Origin: Halomonas sp. A40-4
GTDB taxonomy: Bacteria; Pseudomonadota; Gammaproteobacteria; Pseudomonadales; Halomonadaceae
Length of the DNA: 64,000 bases
Direction of reading: 5' to 3'
Assembly: GCF_015767635.1 (NCBI RefSeq)
Contig: NZ_CP065230.1
Span: forward strand, 2,542,001-2,606,000
In this document: one piece after another, positions 16,563-25,990 of the stretch
Layout: every line of letters begins with the position of its first letter
Position numbering within the stretch: the stretch's first letter is position 1
The notes under the pieces: model-generated
Seen by the model: the letters and a program-made list of their open reading frames with translations, nothing else
Databases searched by the model: none
Told to the model about the DNA's origin: nothing
Position numbers and translations under genes: made by a program

Positions 16563-17658
16563 GAATTTCGGACTCCCCACTGCCTGCGCCGCCGGTAAAA
16601 AGCGGCGAGCCGTTAAGGATGATGCCAATGCGTGAGCCGCCATCCTGGCGAGTGCGCATCTTGGCGACCAGGTGCATCAAAAACAGCAGCGAGCCATCGG
16701 AGACGCGCGGCAGGCCAGGGCCAAAGCGGCCATCGTAGCCGCGATGTTTGTGCTCATCGGTGACCTGTTTCTGCACCTTCTTCCACTCGACGCCAAACGG
16801 CGGATTGGAAAGCATGTAATCAAAGCGTTCGCCTGCCAGCTGGTCGCCTGAAAGCGTGTTACCCAGTTTGATCTGCTCGACCGCCTGCCCCTTCACCAGC
16901 ATATCGCCCTTACAGATGGCGTAGGACTCAGGGTTGAGCTCCTGCCCGTGCAGCGAGACGGTGACCTTCTCGCTGACCTGCTGAATATACTCGTCGCTCT
17001 CGGAAAGAAAGCCGCCGGTACCCGCTGTCGGGTCATAGACGGTAACGATGCTGTTGGGCTTTAGCTTTTCTACCTGACCGGTAAGCACCAGAGACGTCGT
17101 TAGATGGACGATATCGCGTGGCGTGAAGTGCTCCCCGGCGGTTTCGTTGGAGCTTTCGGCAAACTTGCGGATTAATTCTTCAAAGATACCGCCCATGCCG
17201 TGATTGCTCACCCGCGCGGGGCTAAGGTCTATCGCCGCGAACTGCTGCACGGCTTTATAGAGCAGGTTATTGGCGCTGAGTTGCTGAACGAAGCTCTCGA
17301 ACTCGAAGTGCTCGAAAATCTCCCTAGCGCTCTGGCTGAACGACTGTACGTAGCTCATCAGGTCGTCGCTGGTTTGGGTATCGGAAAGACTACCCAAGCT
17401 TAGCGGTGAAGCATTGAAGAATGGTTGATCAGCCGCGCGCAGCAGTAGCTTTTCACGCACTGCCTCGGACTTATTCTGATGATCGTCAGCAGCTTTCAGC
17501 ACGTCAGCCTTTGTAGGTGCCAATACGCACTCTAAGCGGCGCAGAAGCGTGAACGGCAGGATAATACGGCCATACTGTGACTGCTTGAAATCGCCGCGTA
17601 GAAGGTCAGCGACCGACCAGATAAACGCAGCAAGCTGAGAGTGACTTCCCGTGTTCAC
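16563..17658 (-). pseudogene. hsdM: Type I restriction-modification methylase HsdM, 3' part lost at the ISL3 element
   Basis: N-terminal helical domain ([20 protein letters not shown]) and the adenine methylase core with [10 protein letters not shown] (AdoMet) and SNPPFGVEW (catalytic NPPF) are intact. The frame leaves hsdM at SGESEIR, where the normal protein would continue for over 100 residues, and reads six residues into the inverted repeat before a stop. The rest of hsdM and the hsdS and hsdR genes are not on the other side of the element, so a deletion accompanied or followed insertion. A methylase without HsdS should be inactive. Confidence 0.9.
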
Positions 17659-17746
17659 GGATGCTTCCCCATGTTCGATGAAAATAAGTGAACACCATCA
17701 TACACATCTGTGCAGTAATCAGAGTACCTTGCAGGATAGGAAGGCA

Positions 17747-18028
17747 TCATTTCCTAGCTCTTAACTGGCCTTGGATCCAATGTTCAATTTCTACTTCATC
17801 CCAAGCAACGGCTCTTGCTCCTAGCTTTGCTTGCTTGGGGAATGTCGAATCATAACCAGCTGATTTACAATCGATTTTGTTATATATCGTTGATCTGGAT
17901 AAGCCGGTACGACTTATAACTTCCGATATTTTCAGCATCCTTGTAGGACGACCAACCTTCTGCTGATCAAAATGAGCCAGTTCCATACCTGATTCAACCG
18001 AAGATGCAATATTGTCTTGATGAGTCAT
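17747..18028 (-). CDS. AlpA-family excisionase/regulator
   Basis: 93 residues with a MerR-like helix-turn-helix in the order MLKISEVISRTGLSRSTIYN and a C-terminal RAVAWDEVEIEHWIQ typical of AlpA (phage P4 regulatory) proteins. In P4-like elements AlpA activates integrase or excision. GAGGT is at ideal spacing before the ATG. Palindrome CCTATG/CATAGG is about 35 bp upstream (separate entry). Supports a P4-like origin of the 11-22 kb region. Confidence 0.85.
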   Translation of the reverse strand: MTHQDNIASSVESGMELAHFDQQKVGRPTRMLKISEVISRTGLSRSTIYNKIDCKSAGYDSTFPKQAKLGARAVAWDEVEIEHWIQGQLRARK

Positions 18029-18062
18029 ACGGTAACCTCATGCCATTAGTTGACTGATATAG

Positions 18063-18078
18063 CCTATGTGTACATAGG
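18063..18078. promoter_or_regulatory. Palindrome upstream of alpA, candidate operator
   Basis: CCTATGTGTACATAGG has perfect 6-bp arms around TGTA. It is 35 bp upstream of the AlpA start, in the divergent region with the gene at 18211, which fits an autoregulatory site. No binding protein can be named. Confidence 0.35.
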
Positions 18079-18210
18079 CGATGACGGTTACCATTTTGTT
18101 TGTAGCCGCTACCGAAACACACCGGCTATCCTAAACCAAGAACTGATTTAGGTCTTGATATTGACAAGCCATCAAAAATAGTATCTAAAAATTTATCGAG
18201 AGGCTAAGCC

Positions 18211-19041
18211 ATGAAACAAGATGAATCCCTTGCACAAGAATTACATGATGCAAAAGAGGACGCTCAGTATTTGGAAGACCTACTTTCTATAATCGATGTA
18301 AATGCAACAGATTTAGCTAATCAAGCCCTTCACGAACAGCCGAAGGCTGAGAAAGATGCTATTGATCATGATAAACAGTGGCATCAGGCGATTGTACAAG
18401 CCGCCGAAAATGATCCTGATTTCTCAAAGGATTGGGAAATCCCAATTTCCCTGGTGCAGCATAGGGACAAGGCGAAGCTGCAAAAGCAAATTAACGTCCA
18501 TTTGGAAGTTGCTCTTCGTCAGATAGCCCTAGTCAGCTTCACCCGTAAGGAGAGAATTCCTAAAATTCGTCTTTATTTTGAGGAAGTTAACCGTCGCAAA
18601 GCAATGCTGAGGCGTGAGCAAGAAACAATTACTAAAGCATTAACCTGCGCACACCAGCATGTTACTGCTTGGCGAATGCTAAAGGATTTGCGCGATAACT
18701 CACCTGAAGCACGCCAAGAAAAAGCAAAGCAGGCAAAACAAGAACTGAAAGATGAGAAAGAGGTCATGTTAAGAGCGCTCATCAGAGGAGCCCTAAGTAA
18801 ACACCGACCTTCAGGCGGTTGGGAACGTTACGAGTTGGCAGCTCCAGTCATTGCTAAGATTATACATCCTGTAATTGAAGAATACTCGCTGCCTTTGACA
18901 AATAACATCGATCTACTCAGTGAGAGTATCCAGAAACTGATTTTTACAGAGCCACGCCTTAGAAAGACTTTTAACGAGAATGGCAAGCAGCCTGTGCCCG
19001 AGCCGCATAAAAGCCGAAACATGACGATTAATTTCTATTAG
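18211..19041 (+). CDS. Unknown protein with long coiled coil
   Basis: 276 residues, highly charged and rich in Lys, Glu and Gln, no signal peptide or membrane segment. Long predicted helices, for example AKQELKDEKEVMLRALIRGA and HDKQWHQAIVQAAEN. I do not recognise the family. AT-rich relative to the core genes, like the other genes of this island. GAGAGGC precedes the ATG at normal spacing. Divergent from alpA, and convergent with the Gp2 gene. Confidence 0.65.
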   Translation: MKQDESLAQELHDAKEDAQYLEDLLSIIDVNATDLANQALHEQPKAEKDAIDHDKQWHQAIVQAAENDPDFSKDWEIPISLVQHRDKAKLQKQINVHLEVALRQIALVSFTRKERIPKIRLYFEEVNRRKAMLRREQETITKALTCAHQHVTAWRMLKDLRDNSPEARQEKAKQAKQELKDEKEVMLRALIRGALSKHRPSGGWERYELAAPVIAKIIHPVIEEYSLPLTNNIDLLSESIQKLIFTEPRLRKTFNENGKQPVPEPHKSRNMTINFY

Positions 19042-19067
19042 CAGCAGGTCTATAATCGGGCTAAGGC

Positions 19068-19088
19068 TAGGGCTATGGGATAGCCCTA
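19068..19088. terminator. Hairpin between convergent genes
   Basis: TAGGGCTA and TAGCCCTA form a perfect 8-bp stem with a 5-base loop. There is no good T-tract, so terminator function is uncertain; it lies in the right place to separate the gene ending at 19041 from the one ending at 19179. Confidence 0.4.
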
Positions 19089-19098
19089 ATAATTCACT

Positions 19099-19127
19099 GT
19101 AATTACCGTGTATCATACAGTAATTAC
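19099..19127. repeat. Nested palindromes near the Gp2/Rep-like gene, origin candidate
   Basis: Two copies of the palindrome GTAATTAC (19099-19106 and 19120-19127) flank another palindrome, TGTATCATACA (19109-19119). Such compact symmetry near an HUH protein gene could be a replication or nicking site. It could also be an ordinary operator. The Gp2 gene ends 52 bp away. Confidence 0.35.
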
Positions 19128-19178
19128 GTTTATAACTTATACACGTCCACAGGTTAAAAGTCGCTTTTTTTCTAAGCT

Positions 19179-19883
19179 TTATCCCCTACTACCATCAAAG
19201 CAATTGACCCCTTGACCTATAGGTTTGGAATGCTCTTTGCAAAGATAGCTTGCAGCCCCAAACACCTGTTCAAAAGTGAATTGATCTTCACTGTGAAAAA
19301 ACCATGTAGCCAGTTCGTTGGTAACTGGTTTTCGAGGTACTTGCACAAGACCTTCCATACACTCCTGTGGGTGATTGATAGCCCGAGCCCATGATCTGAC
19401 GATACGATGGAAAAGGTTTTCATATCCGTAATCACTGCTTTGAGTTCTACCTATGTAACCTAGGCCGTTGTAGGCATCACCGTTTAGTAACAGCAAAAGG
19501 TGGTAATGAGGGTTGATGCTGGTATCTTGCTCACAACACCACACACAGCGAAATTTGTGCGGATACTTGATGCCTGCTCGGTCTAGCTCACGTTGGAAAA
19601 AAGTTTTAAAGGCACTCAAAGCAGAATTTTTATAATCGAGTAGGCCTGCATACATACCGTTTGGAAAGCGTAGATCAATGCGAATAGCGAGGATCCGATT
19701 GCAGTCCTGACGAGATCTATTCATTACATCGAACAATTTCGCTAGGTAATTTTCGATCAGCGGTCCTTTCTGCGTTTGTACCCACATACTTTGGTAGTAC
19801 CCTTCCCACCACAGTTTCAGGTCGGGATTGTCAGGATGGCATTTACGTAAATGTTGGCCAACGTTGTACGTAAAGGTATTCAC
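19179..19883 (-). CDS. Inovirus Gp2-family / YagK-YfjJ protein, HUH-type replication initiator relative
   Basis: 234 residues with the histidine motif INPHYHLLLLLNGD (HUH), and upstream IAIRIDLRFPNG, both typical of the YagK/YfjJ C-terminal domain and of inovirus Gp2 proteins. A candidate catalytic Tyr lies in GAASYLCKEHSK. The HUH fold nicks DNA to start rolling-circle replication; in P4-like islands its role is not well established. SD before the start at 19883 is weak (AGGAGT is 9 bp upstream). AT-rich like its surroundings. Confidence 0.8.
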   Translation of the reverse strand: MNTFTYNVGQHLRKCHPDNPDLKLWWEGYYQSMWVQTQKGPLIENYLAKLFDVMNRSRQDCNRILAIRIDLRFPNGMYAGLLDYKNSALSAFKTFFQRELDRAGIKYPHKFRCVWCCEQDTSINPHYHLLLLLNGDAYNGLGYIGRTQSSDYGYENLFHRIVRSWARAINHPQECMEGLVQVPRKPVTNELATWFFHSEDQFTFEQVFGAASYLCKEHSKPIGQGVNCFDGSRG

Positions 19884-20574
19884 TATATAACTCCTAATCG
19901 TACACCCACGAGAATGCCCATGGCTTGAATGCCATGCTTATGCACGTAGCTTGAACGTAGTGATGATAAGATAAGCGGATAATGTCGATTTATTGCCCGT
20001 CACTTAGCGCGACCTACCTTACTCACAAGGAGTAGCCTAACGGACAGAGCGCATGTATGGTTTAGTTTAATGGCAAAAACACGTTGTACTACTGACGCTT
20101 CTTCTACTGGTAAGGTATCAAGTTAACAGCTTTCAGGGCTCACCCAACCGATATCATTTTTATTGTTAAGTGAAAGCATACTAATATTACCGTCATTTAA
20201 ATCTCGTTAGAACCAACTAGCATATGACAATGAATATCATAACCATCGCGTTTTAAAAGAAAATAAAATACATTCAACTATCAATGTCACCTGAAAAATA
20301 AACCTAATTTTTCAATAAGATCATCAAGAGCCACATGGGCTCGTCATATTCTCATATAGTTATATATAGTTAGTAATTTTTAACCGCTATTCGTAACCAG
20401 CCCTTCAGCCTTCAAATGCAATGGGTGCCGTTGCTGTCACCAAGGCACTTCTGACTGCATGGTGATGGGAAATCGCTTTATATCAGAGAGTTAGCACCAT
20501 GGATTATTATTTTTTGTCCAACTAAGTACAAAGAAGTTTAATTTAAAAAATACGCTTGATTCACTCTATCATGC
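19884..20574. other. AT-rich non-coding stretch of the P4-like island
   Basis: About 690 bp without a convincing gene. A hairpin CATGGC-TTGAAT-GCCATG occurs near 19919-19936. A second dyad begins at 20575. Divergent flanking genes (Gp2 leftward, DUF3987 rightward) mean promoters for both should lie here; no clear -35/-10 pair stands out. Confidence 0.5.
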
Positions 20575-20606
20575 TGCTAATCTTGCTAGCGTTAGCAACA
20601 TTAGCA
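20575..20606. promoter_or_regulatory. 32-bp imperfect palindrome before the DUF3987 gene
   Basis: Arms TGCTAATCTTGCTAGC and GTTAGCAACATTAGCA match at 14 of 16 positions. It ends 20 bp before the GTG start at 20627, just before the SD GGAGG. It could be a repressor operator or an mRNA hairpin affecting translation. Confidence 0.5.
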
Positions 20607-20626
20607 GAGAAGATGGAGGTATAAAG

Positions 20627-22201
20627 GTGGAAAATGACAAGCTTAGCTCAGGATGCTCGTATACAAGAGACTCCGGCCTTCGGAACCATGAATGGCCAAT
20701 TCTCGATGAGAATTCAGTATTTGAAGGCGCTGTTGTAGAGATATCACGGTCTCTTGAAATTTCGTATGAAATGGCTTTATTGACAGCATTATCTTCTATG
20801 TCATCCGCCTGCCAAGGTATCGCCGATGTAGAGTTGCCGACAGGATATCGTGTTCCCTTATCACTTTATATCCTGATAATTGCTTTAAGCGGTGAACGTA
20901 AAACTGCTGTCGAGAATGCATTTTTCCATGAAATTAAAAAAATTGAACGTGAGCTTTTAGATAAACATCAGAAAGACCTTGAAGACTACAAACGGCGAAA
21001 TCATAACTGGACTTTGCTTGAAAGAGAGCTTGGAAAGCTTCTCGCTAGAGCGGCTAGCAAATGCGAGGAAACTGAAAGTATTGAGGCACGTCAGATTGAC
21101 TTGTATGATAAGAAGCCTATATCTCCACCTACACCAAGGTTTATATATAAAGATATAACGCCCAGTGCTTTAGCACATAGCCTTTATAAAAACATTTCGT
21201 TAGCTTGCTTGGTTTCTAGTGAGTCTGGGGATATATTTAATGGAAAAGCTATGCAAGAGCTTGGCATTTACAATGAAATATGGAGCGGTTCAAGCGTAAC
21301 GGTAGACCGTAAATCAAGTGATGATTTTTCGATTACCAACCCAAGATTAACATTAGCCTTAATGATTCAACCAGACATTCTGAATCGTTTCTTAAAGAAG
21401 CGCGGTAGCGAAGCTATAGAAGGTGGTTTTCTTTCAAGGTTTTTAGTTATCAACCCAAACTCATATATTGGCTTAAGAATAGGTAAAAACTCTCCGCCAA
21501 ACAAAGAAATTATCAATAATTTCCACGGAAGAATACGGCAGATGATGCAACAATCAATTGACGTCGAAATAAATAATAACAACCAAAAACTGTTGCAATT
21601 CACTCCAAATGCAAAAGAGAAATGGAGAAATATAGCTCTGTCTATTGAAAAAAACATGGAACAGCATGGATTTTATCATCATGCCAATGGTCATGGATCT
21701 AAATTGATGGATAATATTAGTCGCCTTGCAGGCATTATTCATACTTTTGAAGGGCTTGAAGGTGATATCAGTTCATATACCTTGGATTATGCATATTCAC
21801 TATGCATCCGTTGCTCTGAGCACTACATGAAGTTTATAGCAGGCACGCCTGAGATCGTGACCTTGACAAATCAGCTTGTAATAGATATTCGAAAAATCGT
21901 TGTGCCTTCTGCTTCTACTTATAGATTTTGTGATTCGAAAATTCAGCAACGCTGTCACAATTCACTTCGCGAAAAACAAAAAAGGTTTTCAGCATACCAA
22001 CTTTTAGAACAATTAGGTCACTTAAAAAAAATAGATGCTGTGAATTTTGAGTTCAAGGAAACCATTCTGACAAGAACTGATCCTCAATTAAAAAATGGCA
22101 AGCATTACAATGTTTCGGAGCTTCCGTTATTTTCGGAACAAAGAATTGACCCCAACTACACAGCCTATGGCTTTCAGCTCATTAATAATGTTCATAGTTG
22201 A
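20627..22201 (+). CDS. DUF3987 / YfjI family protein
   Basis: 524 residues. N-terminal ATPase-like region with SGERKTAVENAFF in place of a classical Walker A (GxxxxGKS/T), then conserved SSESGDIFNG, LALMIQPDIL and GGFLSRFLVI motifs of the DUF3987/YfjI family. Family members occur in P4-like islands at the position of primase-helicases, so a role in island replication is likely but unproven. GTG start at 20627 with GGAGG about 7 bp upstream. Clearly AT-richer than the flanking chromosome. Confidence 0.8.
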   Translation: MENDKLSSGCSYTRDSGLRNHEWPILDENSVFEGAVVEISRSLEISYEMALLTALSSMSSACQGIADVELPTGYRVPLSLYILIIALSGERKTAVENAFFHEIKKIERELLDKHQKDLEDYKRRNHNWTLLERELGKLLARAASKCEETESIEARQIDLYDKKPISPPTPRFIYKDITPSALAHSLYKNISLACLVSSESGDIFNGKAMQELGIYNEIWSGSSVTVDRKSSDDFSITNPRLTLALMIQPDILNRFLKKRGSEAIEGGFLSRFLVINPNSYIGLRIGKNSPPNKEIINNFHGRIRQMMQQSIDVEINNNNQKLLQFTPNAKEKWRNIALSIEKNMEQHGFYHHANGHGSKLMDNISRLAGIIHTFEGLEGDISSYTLDYAYSLCIRCSEHYMKFIAGTPEIVTLTNQLVIDIRKIVVPSASTYRFCDSKIQQRCHNSLREKQKRFSAYQLLEQLGHLKKIDAVNFEFKETILTRTDPQLKNGKHYNVSELPLFSEQRIDPNYTAYGFQLINNVHS

Positions 22202-22295
22202 CTATCTGTATACAGTGCCTTCCTTTTCTGTCCAGGCGATCTGGTGATACGACTGGACCTCCCTGAGAGAGCTTGTACGTTGTCCCACATCACGC

Positions 22296-23573
22296 TTATT
22301 TAACAACTAAAAGCTCATTCCACTGCGTTGTGTAGCGCGGCGTGCGCCGTTCGCTTCGCAGCGCCCAGGCATTACCTTTACGGGGCAGGCCCATCTGGAT
22401 GGTGCCTCGACCCAGCTCCCGATTGAGCTTATCAACCGTGGTCATCAGGCGTTCGCTGCGCTCGGCGTCTGCTTCGGTCTGCGGGGTCTCTGCAAGGGTG
22501 AGCTGGCGGTTGGCCTTGGGGGAAAGGTCTAGCAACATCAGGCCGGCTTTTTGGTAGGCGTAGCCCTTACGCCACAGACGCCGCAAGCCCTGTACTGCGG
22601 CGGCCGTGATTTCTCGGTTGTCGTCGGTGGGTCGTTCCAGTGAAATAACCACCCGGTTGGTATATTGCGGCAAGTCGTTGCGGAAGGGATTGGTACGGAT
22701 GAATACCATGACGGCACTGGTCACGCTGCCTTGCTTGCGAAGCTTCTCACCGGACCTGGCGGCATGCTGTCTCAGCGCCTCGCGTAGATCATGCGGATTA
22801 CCGGTCAGTCGTCCGAACGAACGCGATACCATGATCTGTTGTTTGGGTTCGCTCATGTCGTCCAGCTGTATCACCGGTTGGCCCCTCAGCTCCCACACGA
22901 TGCGTTCCTGCACCACGCTAAAATGCCGTCGTATGTGCTTGGGATCCGCTTCGCGTAGATCCCACGCCGTTTCAATGCCCATGACCCGCAGGCGCTCACC
23001 GGTGCGGCGGGCCACGCCCCATAGCTCCATGACGGGCAACTGTTTCAACAACGCCTGAGTGGCTTTGCTATCAGCCATCAACTTGCACACGCCCTGCTCC
23101 CGGTAGGCGGGATGTTTCTTGGCGGCATGGTTGGCGACCTTGGCCAGAACCCGGGATGGCGCAAAACCCACCGAGACCGGAATGCCGGTCCATTGTTTAA
23201 CGGTCTCTCGCAACCTTTGCCCGTACTGCTCCAGCGTGTCGGGATCAAACCCCTGAAAGCCCACGAAGCTCTCGTCAATCGAGTACACCTCCACATGGGG
23301 AGAAAACTCGCCAAGCACCTCCGTGACGCGCCGGGACATGTCGCCGTACAAGGCGTAATTACTCGACAGCAACACAGCTTGTCGACGGATCTGGGGCGAC
23401 AGCAGGTGCATCGCCGCCCCCATCTCGACGCCGAGGGCTTTCAGTTCGTTGGAGCGGGCTACAACGCATCCGTCGTTATTGGAGAGTACGCCCACCGGAC
23501 GACCTTCCAGTGTCGGATTAAAGACCCGCTCGCAGGAAACGTAGAAATTGTTGCAGTCGATCAGGGCCATCAT
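22296..23573 (-). CDS. umuC: DNA polymerase V catalytic subunit UmuC
   Basis: Y-family translesion polymerase, 425 residues. Motifs: [17 protein letters not shown] (first Asp of the active site and steric-gate region), [10 protein letters not shown], and [13 protein letters not shown] (second Asp and Glu). The little-finger region [10 protein letters not shown] and C-terminal zinc-free tail are normal. Start overlaps the umuD stop by 4 bp (ATGA), so the two are one operon with the LexA box upstream. Likely role: SOS mutagenesis; island-borne copies are often called rumB/impB. Confidence 0.95.
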   Translation of the reverse strand: MMALIDCNNFYVSCERVFNPTLEGRPVGVLSNNDGCVVARSNELKALGVEMGAAMHLLSPQIRRQAVLLSSNYALYGDMSRRVTEVLGEFSPHVEVYSIDESFVGFQGFDPDTLEQYGQRLRETVKQWTGIPVSVGFAPSRVLAKVANHAAKKHPAYREQGVCKLMADSKATQALLKQLPVMELWGVARRTGERLRVMGIETAWDLREADPKHIRRHFSVVQERIVWELRGQPVIQLDDMSEPKQQIMVSRSFGRLTGNPHDLREALRQHAARSGEKLRKQGSVTSAVMVFIRTNPFRNDLPQYTNRVVISLERPTDDNREITAAAVQGLRRLWRKGYAYQKAGLMLLDLSPKANRQLTLAETPQTEADAERSERLMTTVDKLNRELGRGTIQMGLPRKGNAWALRSERRTPRYTTQWNELLVVK

Positions 23574-24019
23574 TGCAGCGCTGCCCCTGGCAGGCTGTGC
23601 AGCACATGGGTGACGACGCCCCAGACGTGGGACTCACGACCATCAATCGGAATCGGTGGATAAGCGGGATTGCTTGCCTTGAGGTAGGTGCGCTGGCCCA
23701 CCCTCTCCAGCCGTTTCACGGTCAGTTCGCCGTCCACGCAGATCACCACAATACGGCCTGGCACCGCATCAAGACTTCGGTCCACCACCAGCAAGTCACC
23801 GTGATGGATGCCGTCACCCGTCATGGAATCCCCCTCGGAACGCACGAAGTAGGTCGCGGCTGGACGCTTCACTACGTACTGGTGAAGGTCCAGGTCGGTA
23901 TCCAAGTGATCATCGGCGGGAGACGGAAAGCCCGCACGCACCGCACTCGAATAGAGCGGTAACGGACATGACCGGGCATAAGCGTCTGCTCGGCCCAGCA
24001 GGGAAACGGGCAATGACAT
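23570..24019 (-). CDS. umuD: DNA polymerase V accessory protein UmuD (S24 peptidase)
   Basis: 149 residues, LexA-like self-cleaving protein. Cleavage site Ala-Gly in [12 protein letters not shown]; catalytic Ser in [12 protein letters not shown]; catalytic Lys in [11 protein letters not shown]. Start 24019 (MSLPVSL) is chosen since the LexA box lies 21 bp upstream and the longer frame would read through it. RecA-stimulated cleavage gives UmuD', which joins UmuC. Confidence 0.95.
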   Translation of the reverse strand: MSLPVSLLGRADAYARSCPLPLYSSAVRAGFPSPADDHLDTDLDLHQYVVKRPAATYFVRSEGDSMTGDGIHHGDLLVVDRSLDAVPGRIVVICVDGELTVKRLERVGQRTYLKASNPAYPPIPIDGRESHVWGVVTHVLHSLPGAALQ

Positions 24020-24039
24020 GGTGGGGTGCCTCTCGATTA

Positions 24040-24055
24040 CTGTATATATAGTCAG
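24040..24055 (-). promoter_or_regulatory. LexA (SOS) box of umuDC
   Basis: CTGTATATATAGTCAG on the plus strand, or CTGACTATATATACAG on the minus strand; compare CTGT-N8-ACAG. One mismatch to the core consensus. It stands just upstream of umuD. Confidence 0.8.
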
Positions 24056-24175
24056 TATCAAGAAAGACACCGGTTGATGCAACACCACCACGATCAACGC
24101 CACTTATTTTGAAACCTATATCACTCCCATGAACCCACCACAGGGATCGCTTCCCTGACCATAGGAGTGCCGCTT

Positions 24176-24514
24176 ATGCCACCACCCTGCTTTAACTGTG
24201 CTGAAACGCGCATGCTCAACCTTGATACTGCCCAGCGGATCGGCACCACGGGGAGTTGCCTGATTGGCGGGGCGATCGGTGCCTGGCGATCAGCCGCCGT
24301 CACGAGGCCTTTGTCGATAGCCACCTCGCGCTTTCCACTCGCCAAACTGCCCGTCGCGATGATGGGCGCCTTTGCCGGAGGCCAGTCGGGGGCGCGGGTA
24401 GCCGCCCTGTTCTTCTCGCAATGGCTGCCGCCCGGTGAAGGCACCCCGTGGCTCTGCCTGTCGTGCGGGCATATCTTTCGTCACCCCTTTCCGCCCCTGG
24501 CACCCGCACGCTGA
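24176..24514 (+). CDS. Small unknown protein with two cysteine pairs
   Basis: 112 residues. An N-terminal CFNC pair and a C-terminal LCLSCGHIFRHPF pair could bind one zinc ion. Between them lies a Gly/Ala-rich, possibly membrane-associated stretch (TTGSCLIGGAIGAW; MMGAFAGGQSGARVAALFF). GGAG precedes the ATG at 24176. It begins the plus-strand block DUF932-ERF-YqaJ-RadC, divergent from umuDC. I know no function. Confidence 0.5.
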   Translation: MPPPCFNCAETRMLNLDTAQRIGTTGSCLIGGAIGAWRSAAVTRPLSIATSRFPLAKLPVAMMGAFAGGQSGARVAALFFSQWLPPGEGTPWLCLSCGHIFRHPFPPLAPAR

Positions 24515-24604
24515 TACACCGCTTTACGGCGATACACCTTACTCACCACCCACCCATGCGCTGGCAGCTGTGTCAGCGATTTTTTTATGTCTGGAGAATG
24601 ACCC

Positions 24605-25573
24605 ATGGCACATCTCGTTGAACAAATGGCTTACGTAGGCGCTACCCCCTGGCATGGCCTGGGACAGCAACTGACCCGTCATCAACCGCTGGAAGTCTGG
24701 CAACAACAGGCCGGTATGAACTGGCACATCGAAGAAGCGCCGGTGCGCTTTATTGCCGAAGGCGCAAGTCACCTGGGCAGCATTCATTCCTTCCCCGAAC
24801 AAAAGGTGCTCTACCGTTCGGACAACAAGGCACCGCTCTCCGTGGTATCGCAGCGCTACAAGGTGGTGCAGCCGGAAGAGATCCTGAAGTTTTACCGAGA
24901 CCTGACCGAGTACGCGGGGTATGAGCTGGAAACCGCCGGGGTGCTCAAGGGTGGTCGCAAGTTCTGGGCCCTGGCGCGCAGTGGCTTGAGCACATCGCTG
25001 CAAGGCCAGGATGAGGTGAACGACTATCTGCTGCTGGCCACCTCGTGTGATGGCACCTTGGCGACCATGGCGACACCCACCACGGTACGGGTGGTGTGTA
25101 ACAACACATTGCAGATCGCCGTTGATGGTACATCGCAGGCGGTGAAGGTGCCCCACCGGTCGGAGTTCGACCCGCGGGCCGTCAAACGACAGCTGGGGAT
25201 TTCCGTATCCCAGTGGAATGACTTCATGTACCGCATGAAGGCCCTGTCGGAACGCAAGATCAACCGCCGTGAAGCCCAGCAGTACCTGCAGTCGGTGATT
25301 TGCGGGGCCGAAACGCCTCTGGATGATCCTTCCAAGCTGCCGAACTACCGGGCACTGAATAAAGTGCAGAAGCTTTATAGCGGCGAAGGTCGGGGCTCGC
25401 ACCTGGTCACCGCCAAGGACACGGCCTGGGGCCTGCTCAATGCGGTCACTGAGTATGTTGACCATGAGAAACGGGCACGTAGCAACGATACCCGCATGGA
25501 CTCGGCGTGGTTCGGCCAGGGCGCGCAGCTAAAGCAGGAAGCGCTCGATGCCGCGCTTGCATTGGTGTCGTAA
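24605..25573 (+). CDS. DUF932 domain protein (phage/plasmid-type)
   Basis: 322 residues with the N-terminal AYVGATPWHGLGQQL and central VTPTTVRVVCNNTLQIA-like segment (here TPTTVRVVCNNTLQIAV) of the DUF932 family. The family is common on plasmids and in ICEs, often beside recombination genes; biochemical function unknown. GGAG lies about 7 bp before the ATG. First large gene of the recombination block. Confidence 0.88.
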   Translation: MAHLVEQMAYVGATPWHGLGQQLTRHQPLEVWQQQAGMNWHIEEAPVRFIAEGASHLGSIHSFPEQKVLYRSDNKAPLSVVSQRYKVVQPEEILKFYRDLTEYAGYELETAGVLKGGRKFWALARSGLSTSLQGQDEVNDYLLLATSCDGTLATMATPTTVRVVCNNTLQIAVDGTSQAVKVPHRSEFDPRAVKRQLGISVSQWNDFMYRMKALSERKINRREAQQYLQSVICGAETPLDDPSKLPNYRALNKVQKLYSGEGRGSHLVTAKDTAWGLLNAVTEYVDHEKRARSNDTRMDSAWFGQGAQLKQEALDAALALVS

Positions 25574-25663
25574 TCAGTTAAGCCACCAAGCTTCATCGAT
25601 TTCCCACATCACCCGACTTCAAGCACTCCCCTATCCAATGACATTTACCACCCCAACGGCATA

Positions 25664-25694
25664 AACGCCCGGCCCCATCAAGGCCGGGCGTTTT
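25664..25694 (+). terminator. Terminator-like hairpin behind the DUF932 gene
   Basis: AACGCCCGGCC and GGCCGGGCGTT form a stem around CCATCAA, followed by TT. It is 90 bp after the DUF932 stop and 31 bp before the next start, leaving little room for a new promoter. Confidence 0.75.
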
Positions 25695-25724
25695 GCTGTG
25701 GGGCTTACCTTACGAGGAACTGCC

Positions 25725-25901
25725 ATGACATTCGTCTCTCACACCGTCGAAACCGGGCTGACCCACCTGACTGAAGCCCTGCTGGCCAACCAAAAACATC
25801 ACGCCGAGACCGTCGTCTGCGCCCAGGGGAAGTTCTACCGGGCGGAAGTCCGCCTGGAGCCCCTGGATGCCGAGACATTGGCCGATCACCTGGGCGACTA
25901 A
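25725..25901 (+). CDS. Small unknown protein
   Basis: 58 residues (MTFVSHTVETGLTHLTEALL...), acidic C-terminus. GAGGAA SD is at good spacing before the ATG at 25725; the frame is open further upstream into the hairpin but without a better start. Not recognised. Position between DUF932 and ERF suggests a recombination accessory gene. Confidence 0.5.
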   Translation: MTFVSHTVETGLTHLTEALLANQKHHAETVVCAQGKFYRAEVRLEPLDAETLADHLGD

Positions 25902-25933
25902 CCCTACCCACCTTATCGCTTCCAACCAGCCCA

Positions 25934-25951
25934 TCAACGCTTGGGCGTTGG
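25934..25951 (+). repeat. Short hairpin before the ERF gene
   Basis: TCAACGC and GCGTTGG-like arms around TTGG form a short stem. No T-tract follows. May slow or modulate transcription between the small gene and the ERF gene, like the neighbouring hairpins; evidence is weak. Confidence 0.3.
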
Positions 25952-25990
25952 ATTGATCCTGTATTGATTATAGAAACCCGGAGGTGCCCC

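Noticed and set aside
13141..16570. 8-bp target duplication of the ISL3 element
   Set aside because: Flanks 13141-13148 and 16563-16570 differ; a recombination event rather than simple insertion is more likely.
22206..22215. CTGTATACAG palindrome as a second LexA box
   Set aside because: LexA boxes need CTGT-N8-ACAG (16 bp); this one has only a two-base gap and lies between gene ends.
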